Origin: Clostridium caldaquaticum
Lineage (GTDB): Bacteria; Bacillota; Clostridia; Clostridiales; Clostridiaceae
Direction of reading: 5' to 3'
Assembly (NCBI RefSeq): GCF_023806125.1
Contig: NZ_JAMSKT010000003.1
Location: 1 to 64,000, forward strand
DNA: 64,000 nucleotides
Below, piece by piece: positions 1 through 7,085 of the stretch. The notes under the pieces were generated by a model, which saw nothing but the letters and a program-made list of their open reading frames with translations, was not told where the DNA came from and did not search any database. The position numbers were made by a program, and so were the translations under genes. Each line of letters opens with the position of its first letter. Positions within the stretch are counted from its first letter, which is position 1.

Positions 1-8
1 CTATCCAT
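1..8 (-). CDS. Start of next nfn gene (partial, probable NfnB/GltA-like subunit)
   Basis: Only the start codon and about one and a half codons (Met-Asp) lie inside the window. An ATG at 8..6 on the minus strand is preceded by GGGGG with normal spacing, and it follows the nfnA stop by about 20 bases. In clostridia the gene after this flavoprotein is usually the large NADPH-dependent subunit (NfnB, often annotated gltA). That identity is inferred from context, not from coding sequence. Confidence 0.4.
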
Positions 9-29
9 CTGTAATCCCCCTTTGGCTTA

Positions 30-908
30 CTATTCTTCACAGCAGCCGCAGCCGCCCTCATGTTTGTGTTCTTTTCTAAACTCTGCCTGAGCTTCTTCGC
101 TCTTATACATTGTCTGTCTTCTCATAGCCTCATCAAAATCTACTAAATGTCCGTTAAACTCAGGTCCGTCTACACAGGCAAACTTAGTTTCTCCGCCTAC
201 TGTAACTCTGCAGGCTCCGCACATGCCTGTTCCGTCAACCATTATTGGATTTAAGCTTACTATTGTAGGTATGTCTAATTCTTTAGTAAGCTTTGCCACA
301 AATTTCATCATTATCATAGGTCCTATAGCAACTACTAAATCGTAGCGTTTTCCATCTTCTAAAACAAGCTTCTTTAAACAGTCTGTAACCATTCCTTTAA
401 AGCCATAGGAGCCATCATCCGTAGCCACATATAAATTACCTGCTACCTTTTTCATTTCATCTTCAAGTATAAGCATGTCCTTATTCTTGCATCCAACTAT
501 AACATCAGCTTTTATTCCTCTTTCATAAAGCCACTTAACCTGAGGATAAACAGGAGCAGTACCCACGCCTCCTGCAATAAACATAATCCTCTTGTTCTTT
601 AAGCTTTCTAAATCCTCATGCACCATTTCTGATGGCTGTCCAAGAGGTCCTGCAAAATCTGCAAAGCTGTCTCCTTTTTCAAATGCTGCCATTTCCTTTG
701 TAGATTTTCCTAAGGTTTGAAACACTATAGTAACAGTTCCTTTATCAGCATCATAATCGCAAATTGTAAGAGGTATTCTCTCACCTTTTTCATGCATTTT
801 TACAATTAAAAACTGTCCAGGCTTAGCTGCTTTTGCTAACCTTGGTGCTTCTACATCCATAAGATAAATATTTGGTGCTAATATTCTTTTGTCTACTATT
901 TTATACAT
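30..908 (-). CDS. nfnA: NfnA-like ferredoxin-NADP+ reductase subunit (FAD/NAD-binding, 2Fe-2S)
   Basis: 292 residues. The family is the small subunit of electron-bifurcating NADH-dependent ferredoxin:NADP+ oxidoreductase, related to dihydroorotate dehydrogenase electron-transfer subunits. The FAD-binding beta-barrel carries RIPLTIC at about 44-50. The nucleotide-binding part carries IAGGVGTAPVYPQ at about 111-123. Three cysteines at about 230, 233 and 245 (in MCGAC and FACVDG) fit the 2Fe-2S site. The last residues are Cys-rich (CGCC), which could be an extra metal site. The ATG at 908 has GGAGGAG upstream. The gene is cytoplasmic and probably cotranscribed with the gene whose start lies at 8. 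A homologous subunit of glutamate synthase is the main alternative name. Confidence 0.85.
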   Translation of the reverse strand: MYKIVDKRILAPNIYLMDVEAPRLAKAAKPGQFLIVKMHEKGERIPLTICDYDADKGTVTIVFQTLGKSTKEMAAFEKGDSFADFAGPLGQPSEMVHEDLESLKNKRIMFIAGGVGTAPVYPQVKWLYERGIKADVIVGCKNKDMLILEDEMKKVAGNLYVATDDGSYGFKGMVTDCLKKLVLEDGKRYDLVVAIGPMIMMKFVAKLTKELDIPTIVSLNPIMVDGTGMCGACRVTVGGETKFACVDGPEFNGHLVDFDEAMRRQTMYKSEEAQAEFRKEHKHEGGCGCCEE

Positions 909-988
909 ATTACTCCTCCGTATTTCTTACTATCTGACTTTCAAATCAGATTTTACAAATAGTCTAAAAATTTCCTCTAATAAATTCT

Positions 989-997
989 ATTATAACA
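989..997 (-). promoter_or_regulatory. Candidate extended -10 for nfnA
   Basis: On the minus strand this reads TGTTATAAT, an extended -10 about 80 bases before the nfnA start. No convincing -35 was found. A small stem (ATCTGA/TCAGAT) lies between it and the ribosome site. Confidence 0.35.
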
Positions 998-1083
998 TAT
1001 TATCTTATAATTTCATTATTTAAAAAGTAAATTTTCTAGTAAAATATTGAAATTTATGTTTAAAAATGCATAAAAATACATTA

Positions 1084-1121
1084 AAAACTCCCCTTGAGCT
1101 TTATAAACAAAGGAGAGTTTT
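1084..1121 (-). terminator. rex terminator hairpin
   Basis: Arms AAAACTCCCCTT and AAGGAGAGTTTT pair over 12 bp with one wobble. On the minus strand the hairpin is followed by T residues, just after the rex stop. Confidence 0.65.
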
Positions 1122-1133
1122 ATAAATATACAG

Positions 1134-1781
1134 CTAGTTATTTTCTTCCTCTTTATCTTTTAAAAGATAAGTAAGTGTAAGAAGACTTTCACTTAAGTGA
1201 ACATTTTCTACTACTACATCATCAGGAACAATTAAATCAGTTGGTGCAAAGTTCCAAATTCCTTTTATTCCATTTTCAACCAGAAGATTGCAAACCTTTT
1301 GAGCATTATTCTTAGGAACACATATTACCCCTATATCTATTTTATGTGTCTTAAGAAAACTAGTAAGGTTATCTATATCCTGAATTTCAATATCTCTTAT
1401 CTTAAGTCCAATAAGTTTAGGATTTGCATCAAAAATTCCTTCTAATTCAAATCCTAATTTATCAAACCTTGTATAATTTGCTATTGCTTGGCCTATATTA
1501 CCAGCACCGATAATAATATGTTTATATTCTTTGGAAAGACCTAATATTGCACTTATCTCATTATATAAGTCTTTTACATTGTAACCATAACCTTGCTGAC
1601 CAAAATCGCCGAAACAATTTAAATCCTGCCTGATTTGCGAAGCTGTAAAACCTATTTTTTCGCTTAATTCCTTAGAAGAAATTCTGTCAACATCATTTTT
1701 CAATAATTCACTTAAATATCTATGATATTTAGGCAGTCTTTTAATGACAGCCATTGAAATATTGCTTTTTTTCTTTTCCAT
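1134..1781 (-). CDS. rex: Redox-sensing transcriptional repressor Rex
   Basis: 215 residues, the usual length for Rex. The N-terminal 80 residues form a winged-helix DNA-binding domain (SEKIGFTASQIRQDLNCFG). The Rossmann NAD(H)-binding motif GAGNIG is at about 92-97. Rex senses the NADH/NAD+ ratio and in clostridia represses fermentation genes such as alcohol and butyrate pathway enzymes. An imperfect palindrome resembling a Rex site lies about 55 bases upstream and suggests autoregulation. Function is assigned by family; target genes in this window are not proven. Confidence 0.93.
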   Translation of the reverse strand: MEKKKSNISMAVIKRLPKYHRYLSELLKNDVDRISSKELSEKIGFTASQIRQDLNCFGDFGQQGYGYNVKDLYNEISAILGLSKEYKHIIIGAGNIGQAIANYTRFDKLGFELEGIFDANPKLIGLKIRDIEIQDIDNLTSFLKTHKIDIGVICVPKNNAQKVCNLLVENGIKGIWNFAPTDLIVPDDVVVENVHLSESLLTLTYLLKDKEEENN

Positions 1782-1835
1782 AACGCACCTCTCACTTTTT
1801 AGTTATATCTTATAGTATTAACTAATTTATCTTTG

Positions 1836-1853
1836 ATGTCAATATTTTAACAT
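1836..1853. promoter_or_regulatory. Candidate Rex operator upstream of rex
   Basis: The minus strand reads ATGTTAAAATATTGACAT. This matches the clostridial Rex pattern TGTTAA-N4-TTAACA with one mismatch in the core. Confidence 0.45.
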
Positions 1854-2006
1854 ATATATGTAAAAATGAAATAACTTTACTAACAAAATACAATAAATTA
1901 TAATAAATAACTATTAAATTTATCTTTTCCATAGTAAAATATACTTTATACTTATTTTGATTTTTATACTTTTATCTTATCAAAATATTGGGAAAGGTGA
2001 GAAAAA

Positions 2007-3920
2007 TTGATAGTTTTAAGCTGTAAAGATATTCATAAAAGTTATGGTATAGATATAATTTTAGACAAAGTAACCTTTAATATAAATGAAGGCGAAAAAG
2101 CAGGATTAATAGGTGCAAACGGAGCAGGAAAAACCACTCTTTTTAAAATACTTACTGGTCAATTAGAGCAAGATAGCGGAGATTTATTTATAGACAAAAA
2201 TAAAGTTGTAGGTTATTTATCTCAGCATCTCTCTTTAGATAGCAGCAATACAATTTATGAAGAACTATTAAAGGTATTTAAAGATTTGCTGGATATAGAA
2301 ACTAAGCTTAAAGATTTAGAAGCAAAACTTAATGAACCCTATGATAGTTCTAAACATAAGTATCATGAAAAACTCATTGAAGAATATACAACCCTATCAG
2401 AGCTGTATAACCATAGAGGAGGTTATACCTATAAAGGAGAAATAAGCAGAGTTTTAAAAGGATTAGGATTTACTCAGGAAGACTTTGATAAAAAAATAGG
2501 TATCTTAAGCGGCGGGCAGAAAACAAGATTAGCACTTTGTAAGCTTCTTTTGACAGCACCTGAAATACTTCTTCTTGATGAACCTACAAATCATCTTGAT
2601 TTAGATGCTATTGAATGGCTGGAAGAATATTTAAAGGCATACAAAGGTACTATCATAATTATATCCCATGACAGATTTTTTCTTGACTCAATAACAAATA
2701 AAACTTTAGAAATGATTAACGGTCATGTTAATACTTATAATGGCAACTATACAGCTTTTATAGAGCAGAAAAAGAAAAATTATGAGGTTCAGCTAAAGGC
2801 TTATAATCTTCAGCAGGCTGAAATTAAAAGACAAGAAGAAATTATTGAGCGGTATAGATCCTTTAACAGAGAAAAAAGCATAAAAGCAGCTGAAAGCAGG
2901 GAAAAAGCACTTCAGAAAATAGAAAGGATAGAAGCACCTGATGCAGACACAAAGGTTTCAAAAATAAAGTTTGAAACAAGAATTAAATCTGGTAATGATG
3001 TTCTTCACATAGAAAATTTAAGTAAAAGCTATGGAGATAAAAAGCTTTTTTATAATTTAAACATGGATATTAAAAAGGGTGAAAAAACTGCTCTTATAGG
3101 AGAAAATGGACGAGGTAAAACTACTTTATTTAAAATTATAATGGATAAAATTGAAAAAGACAGCGGTATAAAGGTTCTTGGCAAAAATGTATTTATTGGT
3201 TACTACGACCAGGAACAATCGGATTTAAATCCTGAGAAGTCTATACTAGATGAGGTATGGGATGAATTTCCTGATATGACTACTACTCAGCTTAGAAATG
3301 CTTTAGCAGCTTTTTTGTTTACAGGAGATGATGTATTTAAAAAAATTTCTACACTTAGCGGTGGAGAAAAGTGCAGAATTAATCTTTTGAAACTTATGCT
3401 TTCAAAAGCAAACTTTCTGCTTCTTGATGAACCTACAAACCATCTTGATATTGTGTCTCGTGAAGCTTTGGAGGACTCTCTTTTAAATTATGATGGAACA
3501 GTGCTTGTAATATCTCATGATAGATATTTCTTAAATAAGGTAATAAACAAAATTTATGAACTTAAGGAAGATGGAATAAAAGAGTATCTTGGAAATTATA
3601 GTTACTATGTTGAAAAAAAGAAAAATCCATTAAGATATGAAGAAGAAATTGCAAATCAAGGTAAAACTAAAACTCAAATACAAGAGGAAAGGAAGAAAAA
3701 GAAAAATTTAGAAAAGGCACAAAAAGAAAAACAATCTAGAATAAAAGATATAGAAACTGCTATAAGCAATAATGAAAAAAAACTTTTAGATCTTCAAAAT
3801 CAGCTTTGTCTTGAAGAGGTTTATTCTAATCCTTTAAAAAGTGAAGAAGTTAATAAAGAAATTGCATCTACCGAGGCTGCTTTGGAAAAGCTATATAGTG
3901 AATGGGAAGAACTATTATAA
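2007..3920 (+). CDS. ABC-F family ATPase (ribosome-associated type)
   Basis: 637 residues with two ABC ATPase domains and no membrane segment. Domain 1 has Walker A GANGAGKTT at about 36-44, the signature LSGGQKTR and LLDEPTNHLD. Domain 2 repeats these as GENGRGKTT, LSGGEKCR and LLDEPTNHLD. A charged linker separates the domains, and the last 90 residues are a predicted Lys/Glu-rich coiled coil, as in YdiF/Uup-type members. ABC-F proteins act on the ribosome in translation rescue or antibiotic protection; which applies here cannot be told. The TTG start is supported by AGGTGA six bases upstream. The leader holds an ATTTTGAT/ATCAAAAT inverted repeat (about 1957-1987). Confidence 0.88.
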   Translation: MIVLSCKDIHKSYGIDIILDKVTFNINEGEKAGLIGANGAGKTTLFKILTGQLEQDSGDLFIDKNKVVGYLSQHLSLDSSNTIYEELLKVFKDLLDIETKLKDLEAKLNEPYDSSKHKYHEKLIEEYTTLSELYNHRGGYTYKGEISRVLKGLGFTQEDFDKKIGILSGGQKTRLALCKLLLTAPEILLLDEPTNHLDLDAIEWLEEYLKAYKGTIIIISHDRFFLDSITNKTLEMINGHVNTYNGNYTAFIEQKKKNYEVQLKAYNLQQAEIKRQEEIIERYRSFNREKSIKAAESREKALQKIERIEAPDADTKVSKIKFETRIKSGNDVLHIENLSKSYGDKKLFYNLNMDIKKGEKTALIGENGRGKTTLFKIIMDKIEKDSGIKVLGKNVFIGYYDQEQSDLNPEKSILDEVWDEFPDMTTTQLRNALAAFLFTGDDVFKKISTLSGGEKCRINLLKLMLSKANFLLLDEPTNHLDIVSREALEDSLLNYDGTVLVISHDRYFLNKVINKIYELKEDGIKEYLGNYSYYVEKKKNPLRYEEEIANQGKTKTQIQEERKKKKNLEKAQKEKQSRIKDIETAISNNEKKLLDLQNQLCLEEVYSNPLKSEEVNKEIASTEAALEKLYSEWEELL

Positions 3921-4069
3921 AACAAAAAATTAATTATAAATTTTTGAAATTGGGTATATATAGCTAAAATTCAAAACACATTTTATATTGGAATAGTTTA
4001 ATTGTTTAAATAACCTAAAATAATCACATAATAATTTTGTAAACTTCTTTTTTAAGGAAGGTGAATTTT

Positions 4070-4213
4070 ATGGGAAGAAAAGAATATGAAAACAGAGAAC
4101 GCAGCTCTGGTCCTAATAGTGCTAAATATCATTCAAGAAGTGCAGGTTTTAAGCAGGAAAACAAAGCTCATGAGCAAAACGGAAAGGAAAAATTTCAAAA
4201 TAGCGCAGAATAA
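4070..4213 (+). CDS. Small hydrophilic protein, 47 residues, unknown function
   Basis: A 47-codon frame starts at ATG with AAGGAAGGTG upstream at good spacing and ends before a strong hairpin terminator. The product is highly charged and polar (start MGRKEYENRERSSG, end FQNSAE), with no cysteine, tryptophan or membrane segment. It looks disordered. The size and composition resemble small spore-associated or stress proteins of clostridia, but no family was recognised. Confidence 0.6.
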   Translation: MGRKEYENRERSSGPNSAKYHSRSAGFKQENKAHEQNGKEKFQNSAE

Positions 4214-4251
4214 TTAATAAATCTATAAGCTGCAGACTTTTCATACTTATA

Positions 4252-4298
4252 TAAAATAAGCCTTAGCCATGCAAATAATCTGGCTAAGGTTTATTTTA
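4252..4298. terminator. Bidirectional terminator
   Basis: AAAATAAGCCTTAGCCA and TGGCTAAGGTTTATTTT form a 17-bp stem with one wobble, A-rich on the left and T-rich on the right. It sits between convergent genes (the 47-residue gene and the DUF554 gene). Confidence 0.8.
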
Positions 4299-4304
4299 TG
4301 ATAT

Positions 4305-4979
4305 TTAAATAAATAAATAATAAATTATCGGTATAAAAATAGCAGGAAGCATATTTGCAACTTTTATTTTTCCAATGTTCATCATATTAAAGGCAAGACC
4401 CATAATAAGAAGACTTCCTACCGCTGACATTTCTGTAATTACCGGCTGTGTAAGTATTCCCTGAAGAAGAGAAGCCGCAACTGTTATAACTCCTTGATAC
4501 AGAAAAACACAAACAGCTGAAAGTGCTACTCCAATACCTAAAGTTGAAGTAAACATTATAGATGATATTCCATCCAACATTGCCTTAGTATATAGTATCT
4601 CATGGTCTCCCTTAAGTCCGCTGTTTAATGAACCTACAATAGCCATAGCACCAACACAGAATATTAAGCTTGCAGTTACAAAACCTTCAGAAACTTTTCC
4701 ACCCTTACCCTGAAGCCTGCTTTCTATACTGTCTCCAAGCCTTTTAAGCCACTTATCTATATCAATAATTTCACCGATAAAAGCTCCAATTACTACCGAA
4801 CAAATAACAAGCAATGTATTTTCACTTTTTATAGCACCTGTTACCCCTATTATTAGTATACAAAGCGCTAACCCCTTCATAATAGTTTCATTAATCCGCT
4901 CTGGTATTCCCCCTTTAAAAATAAAGCCTACCAAGCTTCCTAAAATAATTGCTGCACAATTTACTATTGTCCCCAGCAT
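4305..4979 (-). CDS. DUF554 family membrane protein
   Basis: 224 residues, strongly hydrophobic, with about six or seven membrane segments. The start MLGTIVNCAAIILGSLVGFIF and the mid-protein FVTASLIFCVGAMAIVGSL are typical of DUF554 (YdfK/YqgA) proteins. The molecular role is unknown. The ATG is preceded by a run of G and A (GGGGGGATATA). It is transcribed alone and flanked by terminators on both sides. Confidence 0.85.
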   Translation of the reverse strand: MLGTIVNCAAIILGSLVGFIFKGGIPERINETIMKGLALCILIIGVTGAIKSENTLLVICSVVIGAFIGEIIDIDKWLKRLGDSIESRLQGKGGKVSEGFVTASLIFCVGAMAIVGSLNSGLKGDHEILYTKAMLDGISSIMFTSTLGIGVALSAVCVFLYQGVITVAASLLQGILTQPVITEMSAVGSLLIMGLAFNMMNIGKIKVANMLPAIFIPIIYYLFI

Positions 4980-5035
4980 TATATCCCCCCTTTTTTTTGC
5001 AAAGTCTATTATAACCTGTACAAAGCAGCTATAAA

Positions 5036-5065
5036 AGACTAAACTGTAACTAGGCAGTTTAGTCT
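5036..5065 (-). terminator. yajQ terminator
   Basis: AGACTAAACTG and CAGTTTAGTCT form a perfect 11-bp stem. On the minus strand it is followed by TTTTATAG, directly after the YajQ-family stop. Confidence 0.8.
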
Positions 5066-5075
5066 AAATTTAACC

Positions 5076-5567
5076 TTATCTATAGTTTGTAAATTGAAGC
5101 TCTATTCCAAAATCCTTAGATTTTAATAATGCGATTGTTTCCTGAAGATCATCTTTATTTTTACCAGAAACTCTTAATTGATCTTCCATTATTTGTGCTT
5201 GAACCTTTATCTTGCTGGCTTTTATTTCAGCAGCTATAGCCTTTGCCTTTTCCTTTGAAATGCCTTTAACAATTTTGGCAGTCTGCCTTACTGTTCCCAA
5301 AGCCGCCTTATCTATTTTACCAAAATCTAAAGCTTTTGGAGATATTCCTCTTTTAATGAATTTTGCCTTTAAAATCTCGATAACGGATTTTAGCTTATAT
5401 TCATCATCAGAAGTTATTTTTATTTCATCATCCTTTACTTCTATTTCGGTTTTACTTCCTTTAAAATCATATCTCTGTTCAATTTCTTTTTTAGCTTGAT
5501 TTACAGCGTTATCCACTTCCTGCATATTAACTTCTGAAACAACATCAAATGAATATGAACCTGCCAT
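5076..5567 (-). CDS. yajQ: YajQ family nucleotide-binding protein
   Basis: 163 residues, the full length of the UPF0234/YajQ family. Family hallmarks are the start [19 protein letters not shown], the central RYDFKGSK at about 32-39 and the end [12 protein letters not shown]. The protein has two ferredoxin-like folds. Some YajQ proteins bind cyclic di-GMP and act as regulators; others bind nucleotides with unclear purpose. It is cytoplasmic and monocistronic, with a terminator right behind it. GGAGAGG lies ahead of the ATG. Confidence 0.9.
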   Translation of the reverse strand: MAGSYSFDVVSEVNMQEVDNAVNQAKKEIEQRYDFKGSKTEIEVKDDEIKITSDDEYKLKSVIEILKAKFIKRGISPKALDFGKIDKAALGTVRQTAKIVKGISKEKAKAIAAEIKASKIKVQAQIMEDQLRVSGKNKDDLQETIALLKSKDFGIELQFTNYR

Positions 5568-5752
5568 TCTACCCTCTCCTCTCTACATAATACTTATATT
5601 AATAGAATTCCCTTATTTTATCAATATTAAATTCAACATTTACCTTAAACTCAACTTCCATTTAGTTACATCACTAATTGGCTCAAATACAAGCAACAAT
5701 ATTTATATTATATAACAAAAATAAAAAATTTACATGGGGTGTTTAAATAATA

Positions 5753-5780
5753 TTGAATTTTATGTTAAGTATGTTATAAT
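5753..5780 (+). promoter_or_regulatory. SigA-type promoter of the zinc-ribbon gene
   Basis: TTGAAT, a 16-base spacer and TATAAT with an extended TG (TGTTATAAT). The expected start near 5787 gives a leader of about 120 bases. Confidence 0.65.
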
Positions 5781-5839
5781 AATTATTGAGCGAAGCTCAT
5801 ATATATTTTTTTGGGTCAATTTTTCAAGGCACTTTTACC

Positions 5840-5897
5840 CCTTTAATCATATAAAGAGGAATGTGGTCCATGAACAATTAGTCCCTATGATTAAAGG
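5840..5897 (+). promoter_or_regulatory. Leader hairpin masking the zinc-ribbon ribosome site
   Basis: CCTTTAATCATA (5840-5851) is the exact reverse complement of TATGATTAAAGG (5886-5897). The 3' arm covers the AAAGG part of the Shine-Dalgarno run AAAGGAGG that serves the ATG at 5910. The 34-base loop contains GAGGAATG and GGTCC. The structure suggests translational control such as a thermosensor or ligand switch; the signal is unknown. Confidence 0.6.
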
Positions 5898-5909
5898 AGG
5901 TTTTTTATA

Positions 5910-6080
5910 ATGGCAGACAAGAACATCGTATGTAAAGACTGCGGAAAAGAATTTGTATTTACTGAAGGAGAACAAGCTTTCTACAAGGAAAAAGGATTTG
6001 AAAACGATCCAGTAAGATGCCCTGAGTGCAGAAAAGCTAGAAAAGCTCAAAAGAACAATCAAAGAGAAAAGAGATTTTAA
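5910..6080 (+). CDS. Small zinc-ribbon protein, 56 residues
   Basis: The 56-codon frame carries two CxxC pairs: VCKDCGKEF at 7-15 and RCPECRKAR at 36-44, with a basic tail (QREKRF). This matches the probable zinc-ribbon family common in Firmicutes and sometimes misnamed cytochrome c551. It likely binds one zinc ion and nucleic acid or protein. AAAGGAGG lies nine bases before the ATG, but is paired in a long leader stem. It has its own promoter and terminator. Confidence 0.85.
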   Translation: MADKNIVCKDCGKEFVFTEGEQAFYKEKGFENDPVRCPECRKARKAQKNNQREKRF

Positions 6081-6083
6081 TTA

Positions 6084-6109
6084 AAAGAGAGGATTTAAAT
6101 CCTCTCTTT
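6084..6109. terminator. Bidirectional terminator, perfect palindrome
   Basis: AAAGAGAGGATTT is followed directly by its reverse complement AAATCCTCTCTTT, with A and T tails on the two sides. It serves both the zinc-ribbon gene and the convergent ECF gene. Confidence 0.85.
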
Positions 6110-6110
6110 A

Positions 6111-6641
6111 TTAATTTGTCTTAAGTTTTGCAAGCTTTAAAGCTTTAATAACAGGTAGTGCAATAACTATACCTGCAGCAACTTGAATTATATTTCCAGT
6201 TATATCTCCTATAGCAGTAATAAAGCTTTTATATATTACTCCCCCTGCAAAGAAATACCCTGCAATCATCCATATTCCTGCAACTGTAAATGCAAATATA
6301 TTATTTACTAAATTATTCCCGTTATAATCTTTTCTATAAGCAATTGCTCCTGCTATATAACCCATAAGTCCTTTAATTACAAAAGTAAACGGTGCCCAGA
6401 CTGCATAAGGTGATAGAATATCAAATAATGCCATTCCTATTGCTGAGGCTAAAGCCGCTTTTCTTTTTCCAAGTATTACAGCTCCTGCAAAAACCATACT
6501 GTCTCCTATGTGTAGTACTGCCTTAGTTCCTACAGGTATTTCAATTACATAAGTTGCCACAAAAATCATTGCAGCCATAAAAGCTACTTGTACAACAGCA
6601 GCTGTACTTAAATTCTTAGTTTTATTTTGTTGTGTTTCCAT
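6111..6641 (-). CDS. ECF transporter substrate-binding (S) component
   Basis: 176 residues, with about six hydrophobic segments. It resembles the riboflavin/DUF1393-like S components of energy-coupling-factor transporters: VVQVAFMAAMIFVATYVIEIP near the start, then LHIGDSMVFAGAVILGKRKAAL and YMLP-like turns. The vitamin carried is not clear. The start is set at the ATG for METQQ because GGAGGG lies seven bases before it; a longer frame would begin inside that ribosome site. No riboswitch was seen upstream, only a TATAAT-like -10. The EcfA/EcfT partners are not in this window. Confidence 0.8.
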   Translation of the reverse strand: METQQNKTKNLSTAAVVQVAFMAAMIFVATYVIEIPVGTKAVLHIGDSMVFAGAVILGKRKAALASAIGMALFDILSPYAVWAPFTFVIKGLMGYIAGAIAYRKDYNGNNLVNNIFAFTVAGIWMIAGYFFAGGVIYKSFITAIGDITGNIIQVAAGIVIALPVIKALKLAKLKTN

Positions 6642-6877
6642 TTTTGAACCCTCCATTAATTATATTTAATCTAGTGCACTATATTATCTGTATTCATTAT
6701 ACTAAAGAACTTTAATTAAATAAAGTGTATGGGTACAATCACTGTAAAGAGTAAATTTCATATTTTGTAATAATTTAAAAATTAGTGCTAATACTAAGTA
6801 ACAAGTAGAGTAGTTGTTTCAAGCACAAAGCATTAGGAGAAAAGTATTATCAATTTTAAGCTTAAGGAGGGCTTACA

Positions 6878-7033
6878 ATGACAGTTTTACGTTGGATAGG
6901 CGGATTCGTTGTTTTATTCTGGCTTATAGGTCTTATATTCAGAATTGGTGGCGGTCTAATTAACATATTGCTTATAGCTGCTGCTGTAATATTTATAGTT
7001 GATGCTTTATTGGGACGAAAAAAAACAATGTAG
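6878..7033 (+). CDS. Small membrane protein, lmo0937-like, 51 residues
   Basis: The frame encodes MTVLRWIGGFVVLFWLIGL followed by a second hydrophobic stretch (INILLIAAAVIFIVDALL) and a basic end (GRKKTM). The two-helix layout, Gly-rich turn and length match the lmo0937 family of small membrane proteins, which often respond to envelope stress. AAGGAGG lies seven bases upstream. A strong terminator follows. The 200 bases upstream hold no other gene. Function is unknown. Confidence 0.8.
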   Translation: MTVLRWIGGFVVLFWLIGLIFRIGGGLINILLIAAAVIFIVDALLGRKKTM

Positions 7034-7041
7034 GCTTCAGC

Positions 7042-7084
7042 AAAAAAGTGAAGGGTATACTTTAAATAAACCCTTCACTTTTTT
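7042..7084. terminator. Bidirectional terminator
   Basis: AAAAAGTGAAGGGT and ACCCTTCACTTTTT pair perfectly around a short AT-rich loop. It lies between the convergent small membrane protein gene and prfC. Confidence 0.85.
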
Positions 7085-7085
7085 A

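Noticed and set aside
909-970. nfnA leader as another hairpin cassette copy
   Set aside because: There is a small stem and AAGAAATACGGAGG near the start codon, but the stem is 6 bp with a different loop and the TGC-TTAAAAG part is missing. Chance similarity of ribosome sites is likely.
6657-6877. Riboswitch ahead of the ECF transporter gene
   Set aside because: Only about 20-30 bases lie between a TATAAT-like -10 and the ribosome site, with no conserved aptamer sequence.
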